From the NCBI GenBank assembly GCA_012735335.1, contig JAAYHO010000040.1:1-11922 (forward strand): DNA of 11,922 nucleotides, read 5' to 3'. This document shows positions 6,675 to 11,922 of the stretch, piece after piece. The position numbers and the translations under genes are program-made. Below the pieces are notes generated by a model. The model was given only the letters and a program-made list of their open reading frames with translations, was not told where the DNA came from and made no database searches. The DNA comes from Gammaproteobacteria bacterium. GTDB taxonomy: Bacteria; Pseudomonadota; Gammaproteobacteria; Pseudomonadales; Pseudomonadaceae. Numbering within the stretch: position 1 is the first letter of the stretch; each line of letters opens with the position of its first letter.

Positions 6675-7928
6675 ATGTCACGTAAGATCATCGTTCTTGG
6701 CGCCGGCATGGTCGGCGTATCGGTAGCCTGGCACCTGCTGCGTCGAGGGCACGAAGTCACCCTCATGGATCGCCGGGAGCCAGGCCGGGAAACCTCCTTC
6801 GGTAATGCCGGCATCATCCAGCGTGAAGCAGTACGCCCCTACGCCTTCCCCCGGGACGTACCAACCCTGTTGCGGGTACTGCCCAACCGCTCGGTGGATA
6901 TCCGCTATCGGCCCCTCGGCATGCTGCGCGCAGCCAGCCCGCTGTTGCAGTACTGGCTCAACTCGGGTGGCAAACGCTATGAACAGATCACCCGGGAATG
7001 GGCCTCGCTGATCATGCGCTGCCAGGACGCCCACGGCCCGATGATTGAAGCCGCCGGTGCCGAGCATCTGATCCGCAAGGGCGGCTGGCTGGAGCTGTAT
7101 CGGCATCAGCCGGATATGGATGAAAGGCTGGCCGAGGCAGCCGAAGACCGCGAGCGTTTTGGCGTTGAATACCAGGTGCTGGACGCCCAGCAGCTGCGAG
7201 CCGTCGAGCCGCATCTCAGTACGGACCTGATAGGAGCCATCCACTGGACTCAGCCGTGGATGGTGTCGGACCCCGGCGCACTGGTACAGGCCTATGCACG
7301 CAACTTCGTCGAGCAGGGCGGTACGCTTATGCAGGCCAGCGTGGATGGTTTGGCACAGCAGGACGGTGGCTGGCGGGTCAGTACGGCGGACGGGCGCGAA
7401 TACGAAGCCGAGCAGGTAGTGGTAGCCCTGGGGCCCTGGTCAGGGAATCTGCTGGCCCAGCTGGATATCCATGTGCCGCTGTTCGTCAAACGCGGCTACC
7501 ACATGCATTACGCGACGGCGCAGGGTGCTGAGCTCAAGCACTGGGTAATGGATGCCGAGCGCGGCTTCCTGATGGAGCCCATGAGTGCGGGCATCCGTCT
7601 CACCACCGGAGCCGAGCTGGCCGATCTGGATGCGCCGCCGAGCTACCGTCAACTGGCTGCGGCGGAAAAGGTCGCTCGGGAGCTGTTTCCAGCGTTAGGC
7701 AGTCGGCTTGATGAGGCGCCCTGGAAAGGTGCCAGGCCCTGCATGCCTGATATGAAGCCGGTAATTGGATCGGTTTCGGATAAATCTGGGTTATGGCTCT
7801 CCTTCGGTCATGGCCATCAGGGTTTTACCCTGGGGCCGGCGACCGGAGAACTATTGGCCCAGATGATGGATGGCGAGGCTCCAGCGATCGATATGACACC
7901 CTTTGCTTTGGATCGCTTTCGCTCCTGA
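6675..7928 (+). CDS. FAD-dependent oxidoreductase, D-amino-acid dehydrogenase (DadA)-like
   Basis: This flavoenzyme belongs to the DAO/DadA family, which oxidises D-amino acids or related amines to 2-oxoacids or imines and in DadA passes electrons to the respiratory chain. It has 417 residues. The N-terminal Rossmann fold shows GAGMVG (residues 9-14) and an acidic residue (D32) at the end of the second strand for FAD ribose. DadA-like ETSFGNAGI follows at 39-47. Near the C-terminus GHGHQGFTLGPATG closes the FAD site. The ATG at 6675 gives the usual MSRKIIVLGAG start; a TTG directly before it is less likely, and the upstream GAGAG is only a fair ribosome site. No alanine racemase, deaminase or transporter gene is adjacent, so the substrate is open: a D-amino acid, hydroxyproline-type imino acid, sarcosine or another amine. 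It diverges from pyrC and converges with the AraC-type regulator. Confidence 0.88.
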   Translation: MSRKIIVLGAGMVGVSVAWHLLRRGHEVTLMDRREPGRETSFGNAGIIQREAVRPYAFPRDVPTLLRVLPNRSVDIRYRPLGMLRAASPLLQYWLNSGGKRYEQITREWASLIMRCQDAHGPMIEAAGAEHLIRKGGWLELYRHQPDMDERLAEAAEDRERFGVEYQVLDAQQLRAVEPHLSTDLIGAIHWTQPWMVSDPGALVQAYARNFVEQGGTLMQASVDGLAQQDGGWRVSTADGREYEAEQVVVALGPWSGNLLAQLDIHVPLFVKRGYHMHYATAQGAELKHWVMDAERGFLMEPMSAGIRLTTGAELADLDAPPSYRQLAAAEKVARELFPALGSRLDEAPWKGARPCMPDMKPVIGSVSDKSGLWLSFGHGHQGFTLGPATGELLAQMMDGEAPAIDMTPFALDRFRS

Positions 7929-7973
7929 ACCGGCTACGCCCGTCAGAGCAGGGCCGAATCCTGCCTGCCGGTT
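7928..7973. terminator. Nested inverted repeat at convergent gene ends, possible terminator
   Basis: AACCGGC (7928-7934) can pair with GCCGGTT (7967-7973), with an inner GCAGG (7948-7952) and CCTGC (7960-7964) stem. It spans the 14-nt gap between the DadA-like stop and the AraC-type stop and runs into the regulator's last codons. There is no T-run, so function as a bidirectional terminator is only plausible. Confidence 0.35.
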
Positions 7974-8989
7974 ACCTGCTCACGGAAGGCCGTTGGACTC
8001 ATGTTGGTCCAGCGGCGGAAGGCCCGGGTAAAGCTGCTCGGATCAAGGAAGCCCAGTTCAAAGGCGATTCGGCCAAGGTTCAGACGGTTCTCCTGAATCA
8101 GCTTGATGGCCAGTTCCATGCGCACCTCATCCAGCAGCTTTTCATAGGTGGTGCAGGTTTCACTCAGTTTACGCCGCAGGTGGCGTGGACTGACGTTGAA
8201 CGGCTGAGCCACCAGCTCCTCGGAGATCTCCTTCTCTGACAGCAAAACGCGAATCCGCTGTTTCACCTGCTCGGCGAAATCGGCGTTTGGCAGATCCTCC
8301 AGCATGTCTTCAAGGGCAGCATCCAGGCGTTTGAGCAGAAAGGCATCGCTGGTCGGCAACCTGGCCGCCAGGGCCAGACGACTCAGACGTATCGAGATGC
8401 GTTTGCTGCCAAGACGTACCCGGGTGCCGAGAATACGCTCGCACTCCTGCCGGCGATCACTTTCGCCGCTCAGACGGACTTCGGTAATCAAGGGTAAGGC
8501 GCATTTTTCAAGGCTTTCCCAAGAGCGGACACAGCGCGATACCAGCGCTTCGATATGAAAGGGGTGAGCGGCACCCTTGGGTTCAAAATAGGTTGTCAGG
8601 TAATGCTCATCCTCAACCGAATAGAGCTGCACCTGGGTGCTGAATACCTGGATGAAACGCATGGTGCGCTGGATGGCTGCACCGGCGGTTTCGCTGGAAT
8701 GCGCAGCGAGGGACAGCAGCTGCATGATGGGGCTGGTAAACATCTGGCCCATGCGCAGAGCAAAACATTCATCTTCACTGAGGATGGCTGCCGCGTGCCA
8801 CAGCCGGTTCATGTCAGTCTGACTGACCTGGCGCAGACTCAGATCCTCCGGGCCACCATACACGGCCAGGTCCTCAGGCAGCTCGCGATGCCCCTTTCCG
8901 TAGGGCTCCAATGCCTGAATGATGCCCTTGGCCCAGAGGGCTCTTTCCTTGACCCGGTGACAGGGGAGCGGCGGATGTGTTGACGGCAT
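7943..8989 (-). CDS. AraC/XylS-family transcriptional regulator with Arabinose_bd-type N-terminal domain
   Basis: This is a cytoplasmic DNA-binding regulator of 348 residues, probably ligand-responsive. The C-terminal ~100 residues are the AraC double helix-turn-helix: ISEELVAQPFNVSPRHLRRKL for the first helix pair and LGRIAFELGFLDPSSFTRAFRRW followed by SPTAFRE for the second. The N-terminal ~200 residues resemble the domain found in OruR- and ArgR-like Pseudomonas regulators (Pfam Arabinose_bd type), including LWHAAAILSEDECFALRMG. The ATG at 8989 has GGAA 7 nt upstream. The gene is divergent from the DUF1302 gene across a 265-bp AT-rich region, so the DUF1302/DUF1329 pair is the most likely target. 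The DadA-like gene, which converges on it, is a second candidate target. The ligand is unknown; a fatty or other hydrophobic compound is an inference from the neighbours. Confidence 0.92.
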   Translation of the reverse strand: MPSTHPPLPCHRVKERALWAKGIIQALEPYGKGHRELPEDLAVYGGPEDLSLRQVSQTDMNRLWHAAAILSEDECFALRMGQMFTSPIMQLLSLAAHSSETAGAAIQRTMRFIQVFSTQVQLYSVEDEHYLTTYFEPKGAAHPFHIEALVSRCVRSWESLEKCALPLITEVRLSGESDRRQECERILGTRVRLGSKRISIRLSRLALAARLPTSDAFLLKRLDAALEDMLEDLPNADFAEQVKQRIRVLLSEKEISEELVAQPFNVSPRHLRRKLSETCTTYEKLLDEVRMELAIKLIQENRLNLGRIAFELGFLDPSSFTRAFRRWTNMSPTAFREQVTGRQDSALL

Positions 8990-9045
8990 GTGCGCGTTCC
9001 ATCAGCTTATTGTTTTTATTTGTAACGACATTTGTTGCTTTGTTT

Positions 9046-9074
9046 ACCATAGAGGACTTGGGACGATTGTGCAA
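9046..9074 (-). promoter_or_regulatory. Candidate promoter of the AraC-type regulator gene
   Basis: On the minus strand TTGCAC (9074-9069) is followed after exactly 17 bp by TATGGT (9051-9046), about 57 nt upstream of the regulator start. The match to the sigma-70 consensus is modest (3/6 and 4/6). The surrounding DNA is notably AT-rich: 19 G/C among the 60 bases 9001-9060 by my count. Confidence 0.35.
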
Positions 9075-9127
9075 AAAAATACAACAGAGCATTGCGCAGA
9101 TAAATTCATACCATTCAGGGGTTGAAT

Positions 9128-9160
9128 GTCCTGACAGGCCAAACGATTAGTCCGACTAGG
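9128..9160 (+). promoter_or_regulatory. Direct repeat at 22-bp spacing, candidate AraC-type operator for the DUF1302 promoter
   Basis: GTCCTGACAGG (9128-9138) and GTCCGACTAGG (9150-9160) are near-identical 11-mers whose starts are 22 bp apart, two helical turns. AraC-family dimers commonly bind two direct half-sites with such spacing just upstream of, or overlapping, the -35 box. A weak -10 candidate TAAATG lies at 9190-9195, placing the expected -35 at about 9167-9172, directly after the second repeat. TGTCCT and AGGACA also form an inverted pair at the outer ends (9127-9132 and 9158-9163). The repeat is read from sequence; operator function is inferred. Confidence 0.45.
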
Positions 9161-9203
9161 ACAAATTCCCTTAATGCTCCATGACAGACTAAATGCCGAC
9201 CGT

Positions 9204-9223
9204 CTGGCTCTCTAGAAAGCCGG
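9204..9223 (+). promoter_or_regulatory. Leader hairpin upstream of the DUF1302 gene
   Basis: CTGGCT (9204-9209) can pair with AGCCGG (9218-9223) around an 8-nt loop containing TCTAGA, about 30 nt before the start codon. An alternative stem, CAGAC (9185-9189) with GTCTG (9202-9206), would compete for 9204-9206. The DUF1302 ribosome site GGAG is further on, 7 nt before the ATG at 9255. Either stem could matter only if transcription starts upstream of it. Confidence 0.25.
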
Positions 9224-9254
9224 AGGTATGGATCCAACCTAATGGAGCAGCACA

Positions 9255-11264
9255 ATGACAAAAACAAAGCATGCTTGGGCGCTAGCCGCTTTGCCTCTGG
9301 CAATAGGGATCGCTAGCTTCACTGGCTCGGCAAATGCAGCAAATTTCAATATTGGTGGGATAAATGGGCAGTTTGACTCGCAACTGTCTATTGGTGCCAG
9401 CATGTCCACCCAGGATGCTGATAAGCGGTTTATTGACTATCGTACGCCAGGGGCAGGTGGCGAAGCGGTGGCCCGCACCTCCGACGATGGTCGATTGAAC
9501 TACGAGAAAGGTGACTTTTTCTCGAAGATATTTCGCGGCGTCCACGACCTCGAGTTGAGCTACGGCAACTCGGGTGCCTTTTTTCGGGGAAAATACTGGT
9601 ACGACTTTGAGACCAAGGACGGCAGTCAGCGCTTCTATGACATAGATGATTCCGGCCGCCCCCCGCTGGTAAAAGGCTCAGGCATGGCTCTTCTTGATGC
9701 CTTTGTGTATCACAACTATTCCATAGGCAACAATCCCGGCAACATCCGCCTGGGTCGTCAGGTGGTCAGTTGGGGTGAGAGTACCTTCATCGGGAACTCG
9801 ATCAACTCCATCAACCCGATTGACGTAGCTGCTTTCCGCCGTCCTGGCGCTGAAATCAAGGAAGGTCTGCTGCCCGTAGAGATGCTCTATCTGTCCCAGG
9901 GCCTGACTGATAATCTCAGTATGGAAGGGTTCTATCAGCTGAAATGGCATCCATACGCCATTGATAACTGTGGGACTTTCTTTGGCGCGGATACCCTGGC
10001 TACCGGTTGTAATGACCGATTGATTGTCTCCGGACCGGATCTGCCCTCGGGCCATCCCGGGCTGTTGAATGGAGATAACTTCGCCGCTCTTGCGGGACTT
10101 GGATTGGCTGCGCCTGCAGGAACCTACATCACCCGGGCGCGGAAGGACAAGGAAGCCAGTGATGATGGTCAGTGGGGGGTAGCATTCCGCTACTTTGCGC
10201 CACAGCTGAATGACACCGAATTCGGCTTCTACTTCATGAATTACCATAGCCGAACTCCCTTCTATTCGAGTATTGCGGGCAACTATCTGGCTACCACCAG
10301 TATCATGGGTGGTGTCCCCGGCGCATTTGGCTTTGCCAGTATCCCCGACATGCTGGCAGCGCTTCAGGGGGGGGATCCACTTGCTCAACAGGCTCTCGCT
10401 CAGATGCAAGGCCTGAACGCTCTGCGTCCCGGGGGCTTGATCACCGGGCTCGACGGAGTTGCAGGCCCTGCCGGTTATTTCTTCGAATACCCAGAGGATA
10501 TCCGTCTCTACGGTATCAGCTTCCAGACCAACATCGGTGGTATCGCAGTAGGCGGGGAATTGAGCTATCGGCCCAATATGCCCATGCAGATCAATACCGG
10601 TGACCAGAGCCGGATGGCATTGCTGGCTGCGTCAGCTGTTCCGAACCCGGCGTTTGTGGACAATACGCACCGTAATCTGACCCCCGGGGTCGGCGATTAT
10701 GTGCCCGGCTATATTCGCAAGGAGTTCTGGCAGGCACAGGTTACTGCCGTACATCTGATTGATCGGGTGTTAGGTGCCAGCCGTCTGACCCTGCTCGGTG
10801 AAGCCGGGGTCAACTATATCGGTGGTCTGGGCGATACGGTCAAGTTCGGTCGTGACTCGCTGTTCGGCCAGAGCCCGTATCTGGACAGCGATATAGGTGC
10901 TCCCGCCGGTACCTGTAGCAGCGTGGACGCGGGCAGTCTGACAGGTGAAAACAGAGGGTTGAGCTGGTGTGAGAATGATGGCTTCTACACCCGCTGGTCA
11001 TCTGGTTATCGTCTGCGTGCCAGTCTGGATTACAGCAACGTGTTTGCTGGTATCAACCTGAGCCCGAACCTGGCTTTTTCCCATGATGTTGACGGGTATG
11101 GTCCCAACTTCACCGAAGATGCCAAGTCGATCAGTCTTGGCCTGAATGCCGATTACGCTAACAAGTACAACGCCAGTATCAGTTACACCAACTTCTTTGA
11201 TGGCAAGTACAACACCAACGTGGATCGTGACTTTGCATCCGTCAGCTTTAGCGTAAGCTTCTAA
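9255..11264 (+). CDS. DUF1302 family outer-membrane protein
   Basis: A 669-residue secreted protein of the DUF1302 family. The N-terminus is a clear signal peptide (MTKTKHAW, hydrophobic core, SANA with likely cleavage after residue 28). The rest is rich in Gly, Asn, Ser and aromatics with alternating hydrophobic stretches, and it ends SVSF with a C-terminal Phe, the usual outer-membrane barrel signature. LRLGRQVVSWGES-type sequence (near IRLGRQVVSWGE) is characteristic of the family. Four mature cysteines form two local pairs (C239/C252 and C554/C572), likely disulfides in loops. GGAG lies 7 nt before the ATG. A DUF1329 gene follows 19 nt downstream, the classic pairing. The family has no firmly assigned biochemical role; it is often found near lipid, steroid or hydrophobic-compound genes and RND-type exporters. 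Its base composition appears lower in GC than the TRAP genes to the left. Confidence 0.92.
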   Translation: MTKTKHAWALAALPLAIGIASFTGSANAANFNIGGINGQFDSQLSIGASMSTQDADKRFIDYRTPGAGGEAVARTSDDGRLNYEKGDFFSKIFRGVHDLELSYGNSGAFFRGKYWYDFETKDGSQRFYDIDDSGRPPLVKGSGMALLDAFVYHNYSIGNNPGNIRLGRQVVSWGESTFIGNSINSINPIDVAAFRRPGAEIKEGLLPVEMLYLSQGLTDNLSMEGFYQLKWHPYAIDNCGTFFGADTLATGCNDRLIVSGPDLPSGHPGLLNGDNFAALAGLGLAAPAGTYITRARKDKEASDDGQWGVAFRYFAPQLNDTEFGFYFMNYHSRTPFYSSIAGNYLATTSIMGGVPGAFGFASIPDMLAALQGGDPLAQQALAQMQGLNALRPGGLITGLDGVAGPAGYFFEYPEDIRLYGISFQTNIGGIAVGGELSYRPNMPMQINTGDQSRMALLAASAVPNPAFVDNTHRNLTPGVGDYVPGYIRKEFWQAQVTAVHLIDRVLGASRLTLLGEAGVNYIGGLGDTVKFGRDSLFGQSPYLDSDIGAPAGTCSSVDAGSLTGENRGLSWCENDGFYTRWSSGYRLRASLDYSNVFAGINLSPNLAFSHDVDGYGPNFTEDAKSISLGLNADYANKYNASISYTNFFDGKYNTNVDRDFASVSFSVSF

Positions 11265-11283
11265 TCAGGCTATGGAGAAAAAC

Positions 11284-11922
11284 ATGCATATGCAGAAAAT
11301 AATAATCGGGGCCTGTGGTCTGGCATTGAGTCTGGTAGCCAGCGCAGTATCAGCACAGAGCCTGTCCCAGTCGGAGATTGACCAGCTGGGGCAAAGCCTG
11401 ACGCCGATCGGTGCAGAGAAGGCCGGTAACGCCGCAGGTACCATCCCAGAGTGGACGGGCGGTCTGCCGACCGATGCCGGTCAGAGTCTTTCCAACAACT
11501 TCCTGGAAAACCCGTTCAAGGGTGAGCAGCCGGAGTTCGTCATCACTGCGCAGAACTATCAGCAGTATCGTGACAATCTGACTCCGGGGCAGATCGCGCT
11601 GTTCGAGCGCTATCCGGAAACCTTCCGCATGCCGGTGTACCAGAGCAAGCGTACCGTTGGTTTTCCGCAGAGCGTGTATGACCAAGTCAAGCGTACCGTT
11701 GGCCAGGCCAAGCTGGTTAACGGTGGTGACGGTGTGGAAAACGTCGAGCCGGGTTCCTCCTTCGTCTTCCCGATTCCGAAGAGCGGTGCTGAAGTGATCT
11801 GGAACCACATGACCCGCTACCGTCTGAACGTACACCGCTGGTACATGCAGGCCATGCCACAGACCAACGGCTCCTTCACTCTGATCAAGATGGAAGAGGA
11901 AGTCGGTTACCCGAACCTGATG
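11284..11922 (+). CDS. DUF1329 family periplasmic protein (3' truncated)
   Basis: The first 213 codons are present and the frame is open to the window edge; full family members are about 450 residues, so roughly half is missing. A signal peptide is evident: MHMQKIIIGACGLALSLVAS, then AVSA with likely cleavage before QSLSQSEID. Next come family-typical segments: LGQSLTPIGAEKAGNAAGTIPEWTGG, PEFVITAQNYQQYRDNLTPGQ, FRMPVYQSKRTVGFP and SFVFPIPKSGAEVIWNHMTRY. GGAG at 11274-11277 is 6 nt from the ATG at 11284, which favours it over the second ATG at 11290. It follows the DUF1302 gene by 19 nt and is surely co-transcribed. DUF1329 proteins are thought to be periplasmic with a lipoprotein-carrier-like (LolB-like) fold, working with DUF1302 in envelope handling of hydrophobic molecules; direct biochemical evidence is thin. 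Confidence 0.9.
   Translation, partial: MHMQKIIIGACGLALSLVASAVSAQSLSQSEIDQLGQSLTPIGAEKAGNAAGTIPEWTGGLPTDAGQSLSNNFLENPFKGEQPEFVITAQNYQQYRDNLTPGQIALFERYPETFRMPVYQSKRTVGFPQSVYDQVKRTVGQAKLVNGGDGVENVEPGSSFVFPIPKSGAEVIWNHMTRYRLNVHRWYMQAMPQTNGSFTLIKMEEEVGYPNLM
11646..11702 (+). repeat. 15-bp exact direct repeat at 42-bp period inside the DUF1329 gene
   Basis: CAAGCGTACCGTTGG occurs at 11646-11660 and again at 11688-11702. Both copies are in the same frame and encode KRTVG, giving a 14-residue period (KRTVGFPQSVYDQV, then KRTVGQ). It is probably a short internal duplication or coincidence of similar codons. Confidence 0.6.

Noticed and set aside
9228..9242. Mini-ORF ATG-GAT-CCA-ACC-TAA just upstream of the DUF1302 start, preceded by GGAGG
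   Set aside because: GGAGG is only 1 nt from the ATG, too close for initiation, and four codons give no recognisable leader peptide.
8990..9254. Short frames in the divergent AraC-DUF1302 region as possible small genes
   Set aside because: They overlap the neighbouring genes or lack ribosome sites and recognisable composition; the region reads as regulatory and AT-rich.
1..11922. Searched by eye for tRNA genes, CRISPR repeats, IS ends, integrase and toxin-antitoxin genes
   Set aside because: None seen. Gaps between genes are short and accounted for by leaders, hairpins or promoters.

Overview
The window looks like chromosome of a GC-rich gammaproteobacterium, most likely Pseudomonadaceae (Pseudomonas or Halopseudomonas-like). 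Reasons: a pyrC-rnt gene pair, an SrmB-like DEAD-box helicase with a lysine-rich tail, a DUF1302/DUF1329 envelope pair, and AAGGA-type ribosome binding sites. The genus is an inference from gene content. No tRNA, rRNA, CRISPR array, insertion sequence or phage gene was seen.

Layout, left to right. (1) 2-991 (+): the C-terminal part of a DEAD-box RNA helicase, cut by the window edge. (2) 998-4664 (-): a two-gene TAXI-type TRAP uptake system. The periplasmic binding protein comes first (4664-3684), then a fused 4TM/12TM permease (3604-998) with a C-terminal DUF3394-like domain. Two overlapping GC-rich hairpins lie in the 79-nt gap between them. (3) 4781-6514 (-): the housekeeping pair pyrC (dihydroorotase) then rnt (RNase T), 24 nt apart and probably one operon; a strong stem-loop follows rnt. 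(4) 6675-7928 (+): a DadA-like FAD oxidoreductase, divergent from pyrC. (5) 7943-8989 (-): an AraC-family regulator, convergent with the oxidoreductase. (6) 8990-9254: an AT-rich divergent promoter region holding a near-perfect direct repeat at 22-bp spacing. (7) 9255-11922 (+): a DUF1302 outer-membrane protein and a DUF1329 periplasmic protein, the latter cut by the right edge.

How the genes work together. The TRAP pair is a self-contained secondary uptake system for an unidentified organic anion. pyrC and rnt serve pyrimidine synthesis and RNA 3'-end maturation and have no evident link to their neighbours. The most interesting part is 7.9-11.9 kb: an AraC-type activator divergent from a DUF1302/DUF1329 pair, with a candidate operator where such an activator would bind. 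This resembles a regulated envelope module for hydrophobic compounds. Its usual further partners (an RND/MMPL-type exporter and a YCF48-like protein) would lie just beyond the right edge.

Most of the window is core-like. The part most likely to hold under-described biology is the AraC-DUF1302-DUF1329 locus, followed by the PDZ-like tail of the TRAP permease.
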